A DNA stretch of 64,000 nt from the NCBI GenBank assembly GCA_035308025.1, contig DATGHL010000022.1, positions 19,941 to 83,940 of the forward strand. Reading direction: 5' to 3'. Shown piece after piece: positions 55,270-63,647 of this stretch (position 1 is the stretch's first letter; the number at the start of each line of letters is the position of its first letter). This DNA is from Candidatus Binataceae bacterium. GTDB lineage: Bacteria; Desulfobacterota; Binatia; Binatales; Binataceae. Position numbers and translations under genes: made by a program. Below the pieces are notes generated by a model. The model saw only the letters and a program-made list of their open reading frames with translations, made no database searches and was not told the origin of the DNA.

Positions 55270-56123
55270 ATGTGGGCGATTCTCGCGGTCCTTTGTTGGG
55301 TCGTTTACGACGTGGCCGTCATCATTATAATCGCAGGAAAAATCTCTGATTCCCGATGGTGGTTGCTGGTTGCGGGAGGGATTGCGCTGATCTTGTTCAC
55401 GGGTATATCGGCAGTGTTGGATTTTTTGGCTCAGCGCAAATTGGAATCTCAGGTGGGTTTACTTAGGACAGAACTAGATCGCGCACAGAGCAATCTGGCG
55501 GGCAGGATGGATGCACTCGCCTTGTTCGGCGGGGAGACCTTTCGGCAACTCAGAACATTAACGCAAACGGGCGACGATCCGGCGGCGGTCATTTGAGGCC
55601 GCGAAGGCTCAGATCGAAGAGTTGCGCGCCAGAGTTGAAGCGCGCGAACAACGCGAATGGCCGCTCCTATCAGTAGATCAAGAAGCCCTAATCATTAGAC
55701 CGCTGCGACGAACTGGATTTAGGAAGTTGGGCAGCGGACCATATCAATCCAATGTTCGGAGTTTCCAGATTCTTTCTATTTGGCGGAGCAACTGATCGCC
55801 GTCTTCAATAAGGCAGGCTGGAAGCAATCGAAAGAATCATCGCCCGATCAGGTCTGGGCTGAGATATACCCCGGCATCGCAGTACGCGCGCCTGCGGGCC
55901 ACCCTGACGCCGATCTTATTGCAAGGACGCTAGCGGAAATCATCGGCTCTGATTTTGGTTTTCCGGCAAAACGTGGAAAGCGCCCTACCGGCTTTTTTCA
56001 ACTTTGCGTATGTCGTTCAGATTCAGATTGGGCGAAAGCCCAGTCAGCGGAAGCTGTCGTGAAAGCGGTAACCGCAATTCCAATTGAATCGGCTCGCTGG
56101 CGTCTGTGGGCTTGCTCTGAAGC
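55270..56123 (+). pseudogene. Broken membrane/coiled-coil passenger-type gene
   Basis: Begins at ATG 55270 with two transmembrane segments ('ILAVLCWVVYDVAVIIIIAG', 'WLLVAGGIALILFTGISAVL'), then a coiled coil ('LESQVGLLRTELDRAQSNLAG'). The frame is lost at 55596; the expected continuation ('IEELRARVEAREQREWPLLS') and a C-terminal domain ('LIAVFNKAGWKQSKES...VWAEIYPGIAVRAPAGHPDADLI') sit in other frames. It ends in the IS1595 transposase remnant. Layout parallels the passenger at 9517. Confidence 0.6.
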
Positions 56124-56142
56124 GCCCGCCAGTTGCCGTGCT

Positions 56143-56385
56143 TCAGCAGCATCCTACCGCTTCCTCGAAGATGTCCGGGTTCTTGCGGTTGTTGTGGCGG
56201 AACTGAAACTCCGCGAGGTAGAGCGGGAGATACTTCCGGCTGACGTGGTGGTATGTGCCGATGATGCCACGCTTGAGCAACGCCCAGAACGATTCGATGC
56301 TATTGAGAGTAGCGCGACCGGATTCGCGTTTTGGGTAGTGGATCAGGGACCAGGCATGGCGCCAGTGGAGGAATGACCTAGGCAA
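56143..56385 (-). pseudogene. C-terminal fragment of an IS1595-family transposase
   Basis: The translation 'NSIESFWALLKRGIIGTYHHVSRKYLPLYLAEFQFRHNNRKNPDIFEEAVGCC' (described, last 55 residues) is closely related to the end of the 8361-9269 transposase, with the third acidic residue of the DDE triad (Glu) present. Upstream is unrelated. The rest of the gene is missing and no inverted repeat of this element was found. Confidence 0.88.
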
Positions 56386-56527
56386 ACCGTACCGGGATAG
56401 GATACGGCGATTTTGCCCGGTAGCAGCTCTCCGGCAGCGCTATCCGGGTCCTTCGCAGCCGAAGAAGGACGCGAAATTGTGCCATTTTCAGCTTGTTAGC
56501 CCAATTTGGCCAAGATAGGAGACTCGT

Positions 56528-56555
56528 TGGTGGAGCAGAAGGGATTTGAACCCCC
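56528..56555 (-). other. tRNA 3'-end remnant (possible attachment-site scar)
   Basis: On the minus strand, GGGGGTTCAAATCCC then TTCTGCTCCACCA reads as a T-arm, acceptor 3' strand and CCA. No tRNA 5' half lies upstream, so only the 3' end is here, as expected for an attL/attR copy left by an element that integrated in a tRNA gene. The 56386-56766 gap has no other feature I can support. Confidence 0.55.
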
Positions 56556-56766
56556 AAGAAAGTCCAGAAAATCTTAGGTTTTTCCGCCCGAAATGTGCCC
56601 CGAAATGGCCGTTTCGGTACAGTTTGCCCCACGTGGGGCAAACTCGATAAGGCTCTGCCAGTCGGCTTTGAGCCGTGGTCACGGCGCCATCCGCGAGCGT
56701 ATGATACGTATGATACTTCTCTGGGCGCTGCGCCCGGTCGCATCGAGACCAAACGAGGTAAGTCCT

Positions 56767-57045
56767 GTGGCTGAGAAGGATTTTCACGTAAGCCTACCCC
56801 AAGAGGTGGTCGGTGGCTTTGGCTGGAACGAATCGGAAGTGCCCAGCCGCGTACGCGAGGCGCTCGTAATGGAGCTGTTACGGCTCGACAGGCTTTCGGA
56901 GGCGCAAGCCGCAGCCATTTTGGGACTCGCACGCTGGGAGCTTCTCGAAGTGATGGGGCGTTACGACGTACCGGCCGTTCGAATGAGCACAGAGGAACTC
57001 GATCGCGAGCTCGCCACCGAGGTCAAGCGTAGCGGCGCCGCATGA
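56767..57045 (+). CDS. UPF0175-family antitoxin
   Basis: Starts at GTG 56767 and encodes 92 aa: 'FHVSLPQEVVGGFGWNESEVPSRVREALVMELLRLDRLSEAQAAAILGLARWELLEVMGRYDVP' (described). That is the UPF0175 helix-turn-helix-like fold of antitoxins for DUF3368 PIN toxins. It overlaps the next gene by 4 nt (ATGA). It should bind the toxin and its own promoter. Confidence 0.85.
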   Translation: MAEKDFHVSLPQEVVGGFGWNESEVPSRVREALVMELLRLDRLSEAQAAAILGLARWELLEVMGRYDVPAVRMSTEELDRELATEVKRSGAA

Positions 57046-57521
57046 TCGTCTCCGATGCCGGCCCAATCATTATCTTCGCCCGCATCGGTCGGCTTTCCCT
57101 TCTCCACGAGGTTGCCGGCTCCCTGCTAATCCCCGACGCTGTCTACGACGAGATTGTCCTAAAGAAAGGCGGTATGCCGGGCGCGGCCGAGGTGGCTCAA
57201 GCCGCGTGGATTCAGAAAGTCTCTGTCGCAGATCGTTCAATTGTTGATGGCCTGCCGAACGTTTTGCATGAAGGAGAGCGCGAAGCGATCGCCCTTGCCA
57301 AGGAGCGAGGCGCGCAATTGCTGGTTGACGAAATTCGTGCCCGACGCGTCGCCATTGACTGGGGAATCGACGTGATCGGGACGCTGCGCATCCTCGCCGA
57401 AGCGAAACGGTTGGGACTCGTCGATGCGGTTCGCCCGATCATCGCGGAGATGCAATCGAGTGGATACCGGTTCGACCGTGTTTTGGTCCGACGCTTCCTT
57501 GAGCGAATCGGCGAGGGGTAA
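57042..57521 (+). CDS. DUF3368 PIN-like toxin
   Basis: A 159-aa PIN-domain-like protein: 'MIVSDAGPIIIFARIGRLSLL' with the first acidic Asp (Asp5), 'LIPDAVYDEIV', 'LHEGEREAIALAKERGAQLLVDEIRARRVA' with further acidic residues. These proteins pair with UPF0175 antitoxins and are presumed RNases. Start ATG 57042 overlaps the antitoxin stop. The pair looks intact. Confidence 0.88.
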   Translation: MIVSDAGPIIIFARIGRLSLLHEVAGSLLIPDAVYDEIVLKKGGMPGAAEVAQAAWIQKVSVADRSIVDGLPNVLHEGEREAIALAKERGAQLLVDEIRARRVAIDWGIDVIGTLRILAEAKRLGLVDAVRPIIAEMQSSGYRFDRVLVRRFLERIGEG

Positions 57522-57632
57522 CCTGAATCGTTTTTCGCATCGAGGGCCGTCCACAGACGTTCAGCACGCCGGCAAATCATGAGGCGCCAACTCTCGCCTC
57601 TGACCCTGCGCTAGGGTAAAGGTGAAGGCGCG

Positions 57633-58451
57633 ATGGCGGCGGTTGCGGATCTGCGGGAACAGACGATTCCAGTTCGACCTCCTCTCAAATGGGCAGGCGG
57701 CAAACGGTGGCTCGTTCCCCACCTGGCCGAACTATGGACGGCGCACCAGCACAGCCGTCTAGTCGAGCCCTTCTGCGGTGGTCTGGCCGTCGCCCTGAGC
57801 TTGCGTCCCAAGCGCGCGCTTCTGAACGACATCAACCCACACGCGGTGCATTTCTATTCGTGGCTGAAGCGCGGCCTCGAAGTAGATGACAGGCTCGAAT
57901 TCGCCAACCGCGAGGCTCTCTTTTACGAGCACCGGAGCCGTTTCAACCAGCTCATTTCCAATGGCGGAGCCGCGTCCGCCGAAGCGGCGGCGCTCTTCTA
58001 CTACCTGAACCGCACCTGTTACAACGGCCTGTGCCGCTTCAATTCGAGCGGCCAGTTCAACGTCCCATTTGGTCGATACAAACGCATCAACTATAGGCGC
58101 GATTTCAGCAGCTACCGCTGCATCCTTGGCAACTGGCAATTCTCGACCGGGGACTTTGAACAGGTCTCGGTCGAGCCCGACGACTTCCTCTATGCTGATC
58201 CTCCGTACGACGTGGAATTCCGGTCGTATTCGAAGGAGGGTTTCAGTTGGGACGACCAGGTTCGGCTGGCGGAGTGGTTGTCAAAGCATCGGGGGCCGAC
58301 CATCCTGTCGAATCAGGCCACCGATCGGATCCTCCGACTGTACGCAAAGCTTGGGTTCAAGCTCCGCATGATTGACGCACCGCGCATGATCAACTGCACC
58401 GGAGACAGATCGCCCGCGAAGGAAGTGCTCGCGACCCGCGGTCTCGATTAA
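57633..58451 (+). CDS. dam: DNA adenine methyltransferase (Dam family)
   Basis: A 272-aa D12-class adenine-N6 methyltransferase: 'PPLKWAGGKRWLVPHL' (SAM motif), 'EPFCGGLAVALSL', and catalytic DPPY (Asp189-Tyr192) in 'LYADPPYDVEF'. It methylates the N6 of adenine, probably in GATC. It is followed after 4 bp by a nuclease-like gene, which suggests a restriction-modification pair rather than housekeeping Dam. Confidence 0.9.
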   Translation: MAAVADLREQTIPVRPPLKWAGGKRWLVPHLAELWTAHQHSRLVEPFCGGLAVALSLRPKRALLNDINPHAVHFYSWLKRGLEVDDRLEFANREALFYEHRSRFNQLISNGGAASAEAAALFYYLNRTCYNGLCRFNSSGQFNVPFGRYKRINYRRDFSSYRCILGNWQFSTGDFEQVSVEPDDFLYADPPYDVEFRSYSKEGFSWDDQVRLAEWLSKHRGPTILSNQATDRILRLYAKLGFKLRMIDAPRMINCTGDRSPAKEVLATRGLD

Positions 58452-58455
58452 AGGG

Positions 58456-58869
58456 TTGGGGCGAAATACAAATACTGGAGCCGTTCTTGAAAGCATGGTG
58501 CTACCAGCGCTGAAACGCGGCGGCTACTCATACCGCAAGCAGGTGCTTGTAGGCTCGCGCCCAGGCGGTGGACGGCACAAAGTGGATATAGCCGCCGAGA
58601 AGTCGGACGACGAGTTCCTAATCTCGATGAAATGGCAGCAGAGTTCGGGCACCGCCGAACAAAAGGTCCCTTTTGAGATCATCTGCCTCGCCGAAGCTAT
58701 CAGGGAAACTCCGAGCTACAAACGCGGCTACGTGGTTCTTGGCGGACCCGGCTGGACGCTCAGGGCGTACTACGTAGAGAAAATCCAAAAGCATCTCGTC
58801 GGCAGTGAAGCCGTCAAGGTACTTTCGCTTGAGACCTTCGTTGCGTTAGCCAATGAGGGCAAGCTCTGA
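58456..58869 (+). CDS. PD-(D/E)XK superfamily nuclease, likely restriction endonuclease
   Basis: A 137-aa protein from TTG 58456. Core motif: Asp44 (HKVDIAAE), then Ser-Met-Lys59 (LISMKWQ), followed by 'SSGTAEQKVPFEI'. The usual second acid before Lys is Ser here, so the acidic set is unusual. Pairing with the methylase gene (4-bp gap) suggests a type II restriction enzyme. The small size fits a PDDEXK-type domain protein. Specificity unknown. Confidence 0.78.
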   Translation: MGRNTNTGAVLESMVLPALKRGGYSYRKQVLVGSRPGGGRHKVDIAAEKSDDEFLISMKWQQSSGTAEQKVPFEIICLAEAIRETPSYKRGYVVLGGPGWTLRAYYVEKIQKHLVGSEAVKVLSLETFVALANEGKL

Positions 58870-58895
58870 ACCGGCCGAGCGCAGAGACCATCAGC

Positions 58896-59297
58896 TTGGA
58901 AACAGAGATCGAAGCGAAACGGTCGGAGATAGCCAACAAGATGCGCGCGCTGGCCCGAAGACTTGAGTCCGGTGACGATTCGGAACTCCTTGCATGGGTC
59001 GTTCCGAGCGCTCTCGCATGCGCTCATCGACCACTCAGGCACCACCCCAGATATCGCGGAAGCGGTCAACCAATTCCCGGTAGCGTAAAGTCGTTAATCG
59101 CGGACTGGGTAGAGCAGATTCGGATGGAAGGAACCGCAAGCATCGTCAACTTCATGCACGACCGAGATCTTCGATGCTATCGCGAAATCGATTTCCATGG
59201 TTTGGACCTCTGTCAACGCCGGCTGAAAGTTGACCCACCCTGGCGCTGCTTGATCAGGGGGGCGACAGGGGAACTTCCCCCGCGTCGCTCCTTCTAA
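58896..59297 (+). pseudogene. Truncated protein tyrosine phosphatase-like gene
   Basis: The frame (TTG start) reads 'METEIEAKRSEIANKMRALARRLE', then 'HRPLRHHPRYRGSGQPIP', 'SLIADWVEQIRMEGTASIVNFMHDRDLRCYREIDF', which resembles a family of small proteins related to dual-specificity phosphatases. After about residue 105 the sequence turns into an IS end (TGTCAACGCCGGCTG...), so the C-terminal catalytic part is lost. I regard it as broken by insertion. Confidence 0.6.
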
Positions 59298-59377
59298 TGT
59301 ATGCTGTTAAGAGAGAGGCCGAAGTGAGAGTCGGCAGCTTTCGAACAACGGCGAAGGTACGGCTTAGCAGATATCGC
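59216..59377 (+). mobile_element. IS21-type terminal fragment
   Basis: TGTCAACGCCGGCTGAAAG, then TTGACCCACCCTGG: this arrangement is typical for ends of IS21-type elements. The rest of that element is partly at 62971-63560. The fragment ends at the amidohydrolase remnant. Confidence 0.45.
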
Positions 59378-60360
59378 TCAGTCGACCGTCGTAAGCGCCC
59401 CCGAGCTATAGACGATCTCGCCTGCCGTCATTGTCATCACGCTCTCAGTGCCTGGAAGCTGGCCCACCGGCACGGTGAAGATGTCCTGCGACAGGACCGC
59501 GAGATCCGCAAGCTTCCCGGGTGCAATCATGCCCTTCTCATTCTCCTGAAACTCCGCGAAAGCGGAGCCGCGCGTATAGGCTTCGACTGCCTGCTCGATT
59601 GTGATTGCCTCAGACGGGCGTGCCGGGTGCATCACGGCGAACATCAGGTTCAGGTACGGATTCAACGGACCGTCGGAGCCGAGCGCGAATGGAATACCTG
59701 CCTCAATCAGCGATCGCGCGGGCGAGTAGTCGAACTGATCTCCATAGCGTTCTGCAAAGATGTCCCTGAACGCGAAGTGGCTCGGGTTTTGGACGATGAT
59801 CACGCCGAAGTCGCGCGCGCGGGGAATCAGATCGGGAAGCAGGCCGTCGCCATGTTCGATCCTGACCCGCCGGGGCTTCCAATCAACGTGTCTGGTTTGC
59901 GATTCCATCGCGTTCAGAAACGACTCGGCGGTTCTGTCGCCGACTGCATGGACGAGCAGTTGATCATCATCTTCAATCGACTCGCGGAGCATCGCCCGCA
60001 TTTCTTGTTCGGGAAGATAGAACTGTCCTGACCATCCCGCGCGATCGCGATATTCCCCTCGCAAAGCGGCTCGCCGTTCGAGCGGTGTCCCGTCAAGCAG
60101 CCATTTGGTGCCGCTGAAAGTAACTCCCGAAGCCGGCTCCGATTGCTTCGGCAGATCGCGCCCGTCGCTAACAGTCCCGGAAGTCAGCGCCGGTGGGCGG
60201 GAATCGAATCACGCGGATGCGAATCGGCAGCTTCGCGCGGTTAAGCGCCGCCACGTAACGGCTGGCCGGGAGGAGGGACATGATCTGCAACGAAGTAATG
60301 CCGAAGCGGACCGCCTGTTCCGCGAGCTGTTGCGCGCTGCTGATAACGTCCGTTTCCGAT
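59378..60360 (-). pseudogene. Broken amidohydrolase (YtcJ-like) gene
   Basis: The C-terminal half is open from 60190 to 59378: 'FSGTKWLLDGTPLERRAAL', 'LLVHAVGDRTAESFLNAME', 'IEHGDGLLPDLIPRA', 'ALGSDGPLNPYLNLMFAVMHPARP' and 'GKLADLAVLSQDIF', as in YtcJ-type amidohydrolase_3 enzymes. Upstream, the expected 'AVRFGITSLQIMSLLPASRYVAALNRAKLPIRIRVIRFP' is in a different frame (break near 60180). The N-terminal metal-binding HxH part is missing. Ends against an SDR remnant on the other strand. Confidence 0.78.
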
Positions 60361-60389
60361 GCCGTCTGTGCCAGCTTGCGCCACGGCCC

Positions 60390-61111
60390 CCATTGCGCGT
60401 AGCCAAAGTCGTGGCGCGACGACGGGAGCGTCTTGAGGAGCTGGCCACGAAGCTACGATCCAGGCATGAAACGAACGTTGACATTCTCGTCGCCGACCTA
60501 ACCAACGCCACGGACCTGCGCCAAGTCGAGCAACGTGTTGCGGGGGACGACGCGCTCCGAATGCTCGTCAATAACGCGGGTTTCGGCGCCTACATGCCGT
60601 TCGTGCAATTAGACCCATCCCGGGCGGAGGAGCAGATTAAACTGCAAATCGTCGCGCCAACGCGGCTCACGCGCGCGGCGTTGCCCGGCATGATCGCGCG
60701 CAAGCAGGGCACGATCATCAATGTCTCCTCCCTACTGGCTTTCAGCGGGTCGCTTCCTTCTCCACCTCTGCCGGCGCGCGCTACCTACGCGGCGACCAAG
60801 GCTTTCCTCAACACCTTCACCGAGCTCCTGCACAGCGAGCTCGCAGGGACCGGCGTGCGCGTGCAGGTGCTCTGCCCGGGACCGTGCGCACGGAGTTCCA
60901 CTGGATTCAGGGCATCGACCCCGACCGCTCGCCGGTTGCGCCGATGAGCGCGGAGGATGTGGTCCAGGCCGCGCTTGCCGCTTTGAAGGCTGGCGAGCTC
61001 ATCTGCGTCCCCGGGGTCGAAGATTCCAAGGTCATCACCGAGTATCAGCAAGCACGGACGCGCGTGGCCCAGAGTGGAATGCCTAACAAACTCGCATCAC
61101 GCTATCGGTGA
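60390..61111 (+). pseudogene. Broken short-chain dehydrogenase/reductase gene
   Basis: The N-terminal glycine-rich nucleotide motif is missing; the sequence starts at 'ARRRERLEELATKL'. Visible are 'LVNNAGFGAYMPF', Ser in 'IINVSSLLAF', and active-site Tyr-x3-Lys in 'YAATKAF'. Near 60885 the frame shifts and 'TEFHWIQGIDPDRSP...MSAEDVVQAALAAL' follows in another frame. Lacking its cofactor motif and shifted, it is non-functional. Confidence 0.82.
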
Positions 61112-61192
61112 GCGACCGCGCGAAGTGCCGAGGCGGAGCTTCACACCCAGGCAGTCATCCCGGCGCTACGCCAAATAGCGCATAAAAGTCCG

Positions 61193-61246
61193 CGCCATTT
61201 AATTCCCAAAGTGACAGCTCGCTGTCACTTTCCCAATTATTTGGCG
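61193..61246. other. Long nested inverted repeat / hairpin
   Basis: AAAGTGACAGC-TC-GCTGTCACTTT (61208-61231) is a perfect 11-bp stem. It extends outward through CCC/CCC mismatch to TAATT/AATTA and CGCCA/TGGCG, about 54 nt in all. In addition TACGCCAAATA (61167-61177) inverts to TATTTGGCGTA (61238-61248). It lies upstream of IS remnants and has no T-tract. Confidence 0.75.
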
Positions 61247-61376
61247 TACAAGTTTCCCTGCTATTGGCGTACTTGAAACCGCCGCGGCCGGGATGTCCTA
61301 AGCGCTGTTGAATTTTGAGTGGCGGCAAACCTTGCCCGATCGAAGGATCGGGTTGGGAAAGAGGAGGAATGCCGCC

Positions 61377-61547
61377 ATGAGGAAGAATGGCAATAAAGGG
61401 AAGTGGGAGCAAAGCGGGACGCCGCGGCAGCTGAGGTTGCCGTTGCGGGAGTTGGCGCGCGAGGCGCTGTGGGACACAGTCGTGATCTCGGGACTGGCGT
61501 TTGTCGAAGATGCGTTGGAGGCGGTGTTGCCGCCGATGCAAAACTGA
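61377..61547 (+). pseudogene. N-terminal fragment of an IS256/mutator-type transposase
   Basis: A 56-codon frame after a GAGGAGG ribosome-binding site: 'QLRLPLRELAREALWDTVVISGLAFVEDALEAVLPP' resembles the start of IS256-family transposases. It stops at 61547, just before the IS110 element. Likely truncated by that insertion. Confidence 0.5.
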
Positions 61548-61636
61548 TGGGATGGACCGCTCCCCGCTGGATAACGGCCTCAGAGGGCCACGATGGTAGC
61601 TTCGACCATCGACGACAGAGCGAGGAGGGTCCGAAG

Positions 61637-62749
61637 ATGAAAGTTACTACGCTGGGGATCGATCTGGCAAAGAACGTGTTCCGCCTTCACGGCTGCGATC
61701 TGAACGGGAAGGCGGTGCTGCGCAAACAACTCGCGCGGCCGCAGTTGCTGCGCTTCGTTGCCAACCTGCCGCGGTGCCTGGTAGCGATGGAGGCGTGCGC
61801 GAGCGCGCATTATTGGGCACGCGAGATCGAGAAGCTCGGTCATGAAGTGCGACTCATCGGTCCCAGGTTCGTAAAGCCCTACGTCAAAGCCAACAAGAAC
61901 GACGCCAGTGACGCCGAGGCGATCTGCGAAGCTGCCAGCCGACCATCGATGCGCTTCGTCGCGGTCAAGAGTGCTGCCCAGCAAGATGTGCAAGCGGTTC
62001 ATCGAGTGCGTCAGCAGCTCGTGAAGGCACGTACCGCGTTGGTGAATCAGGTGCGTGGTTTGCTGGCGGAATACGGCATCGTGATCACGCAAGGTGTTGC
62101 TCACTTGCGCCGTGCTTTGCCCCTCATCCTTGAAGACCACGATAACAGGCTCAGCGGAGTGATGCGCGAACTGCTCGGAGAGAGCGGCGAGCGGCTCAAG
62201 TTCATCGAGGAGCGGCTGCACCAATACGATTTACAGATCCAACGGCTCTTTCGCCACGATGAACGCTGCCACCGGCTAGCCGAAGTGGAAGGCGTGGGGC
62301 CGCTGATCGCGACCGCATTGGTGGCTGCGGTGGGCAACGCGAGTGAGTTCAGAAGCGGGCGTGAGCTCGCTGCTTATCTCGGATTGGTCCCCCGCCATCG
62401 CGCCAGCGGTGGCCGCACGGTCCTCCTCGGGATCAGCAAGCGGGGCGCTCGCTATCTGCGCACGCTGCTGGTTCACGGTGCGCGATCGGCCATGCGAACG
62501 ATTGAAAGACGGCGTACCGCGCGCGGTGTCTGGGCCGGCCGTCTCAAGCTCCGGCGCGGAAGCAACGTGGCGGCGGTGGCACTGGCGAATAAGAATGCGC
62601 GAGTGCTGTGGGCGCTGCTCACAAAGGGTGAGAGTTATCGACCAACGCCAGCCCGAGGTTGCGCAGGCTGTAGCGGAGAGCTGATGGCGAACCGGTCGGA
62701 CCGGCACTTTCTCAAACCTGATAGGTGGGTCAGGCCCGCGAGGCCGTAA
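61637..62749 (+). CDS. IS110-family transposase
   Basis: About 370 aa from ATG 61637 with a GAGG ribosome-binding site. N-terminal DEDD domain starts 'TLGIDLAKNVFRLHGCDLNG', with 'VAMEACASAHYWAREIEKLGHEVRLIGPRFVKPYVKANKNDASDAEAI' (described). The C-terminal transposase_20 domain has 'EVEGVGPLIATALVAAVGNASEFRSGRELAAYLGLVP' and the Ser region 'RHRASGGRTVLLGISKRG'. The reading frame is intact. The last 30 residues (after 'RPTPARG') go beyond the normal end. It may be mobile. Confidence 0.9.
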   Translation: MKVTTLGIDLAKNVFRLHGCDLNGKAVLRKQLARPQLLRFVANLPRCLVAMEACASAHYWAREIEKLGHEVRLIGPRFVKPYVKANKNDASDAEAICEAASRPSMRFVAVKSAAQQDVQAVHRVRQQLVKARTALVNQVRGLLAEYGIVITQGVAHLRRALPLILEDHDNRLSGVMRELLGESGERLKFIEERLHQYDLQIQRLFRHDERCHRLAEVEGVGPLIATALVAAVGNASEFRSGRELAAYLGLVPRHRASGGRTVLLGISKRGARYLRTLLVHGARSAMRTIERRRTARGVWAGRLKLRRGSNVAAVALANKNARVLWALLTKGESYRPTPARGCAGCSGELMANRSDRHFLKPDRWVRPARP

Positions 62750-62970
62750 AACTGATCAGGCGAAAGTGCGCGGATTTCCATCTGGGCCCGGGGCACACCA
62801 AGGTCGCCCCACTAAGAGGCCGGATATATGACTGCAACCGACACATTGCTCACCAGACTCTACGAACAGTGTTGCGCTGGGGAGCGGTCCATATATGACC
62901 CATCCCGGCGTGGGCTGCTCCGAACGGGAGGGTCCCACGCTGGTGGCGGAGGAAGCGGTGGAGATCCCTG
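62750..62970. other. IS junction region, no gene
   Basis: About 220 bp between the IS110 transposase and the IS21 remnant. Similar short motifs GGATATATGAC (62821) and CCATATATGAC (62890) flank part of it and may mark an IS end. No coding content supported. Confidence 0.4.
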
Positions 62971-63459
62971 ACGGCGTTCATCGCCACGCTGGGCTGGAGC
63001 GCGACTTTCGTCGAGTTCGTGACCGATGAACGGCTGGAGACGCTGCTCGGTTGCCACGAGCGCGCGTTCTACTACTTCGGCGGGATCCCGCGCGAGGTGC
63101 TTTACGACAACATGCGCACGGTGGTGACCGATCGGGATCGATACGGGCCGGGGCTGCATCGCTGCAACCGCACTTTCCTCGACTTCGCGCGTCACTACGG
63201 CTCCTTGCCGCGGTTCTGGCAGCCGTATCGAGCCAAGACCAACGCCCGCCTGCACGCGACCACCGGTGAGGTGCCGCTGATGCGCCTCGAGTTGGAGCGC
63301 GAGCGTCTGCAGCCGATGCCAAGTCCGTGGCCCGGACTGATTCAGCCTGCTCGCTCAAAACGTCCGATACCGACGCCGCACGGCTATCAGCACTCGCTGC
63401 AGGTGTACGAGGAACTAATCTCAGCGGAGGTCAGATCAGCATTCAACATCAGCGCGTAG
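62971..63459 (+). pseudogene. istA: IS21-family IstA transposase fragment
   Basis: Frame 'LTAFIATLGWSATFVEFVTDERLETLLGCHERAFYYFGGIPREVLYDNMRTVV' (described) is the middle of the integrase core of IstA. It then skips to a C-terminal piece ('NARLHATTGEVPLMRLELERERLQPM') and ends at 63459. The N-terminal DNA-binding domain is missing and an internal part is deleted. Confidence 0.82.
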
Positions 63460-63647
63460 TGGAGCTGTGCAACGAACTCCGGCTTCGCGGCATCGCCGCG
63501 GAGTACACGCGCTGGCGCAGAAGGCGGCCGAGAAGCAGACAAGCGCAGGGCTGGCCTGCTACAGAAGCCCGCGAAGCATTCCGCCAGCTGATCGCGCGGA
63601 AATTCGTTCCGGGTTTGAAAGGCGGGCCGTCGTTACTTTTGATTTAG
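63435..63647 (+). pseudogene. istB: IS21-family IstB fragment
   Basis: Overlapping the istA end, 'ISIQHQRVVELCNELRLRGIAAEYTR' matches the first residues of IstB. It then loses frame ('LAQKAAEKQTS' appears in another frame) and no AAA+ Walker motifs follow. The overlap of istA and istB is as in intact IS21 elements. Confidence 0.7.

Noticed and set aside
56378..56932. 184-codon minus-strand frame across the tRNA remnant
   Set aside because: Its 'GVQIPSAPP' text is a typical spurious translation of a tRNA 3' end, and the frame overlaps the real antitoxin gene.
59297..60031. 244-codon plus-strand frame beginning MYAVKREAEVR
   Set aside because: Most of it is antisense to the amidohydrolase remnant. 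Only the first few codons might be from an IS21 istA start, which is too little to call.
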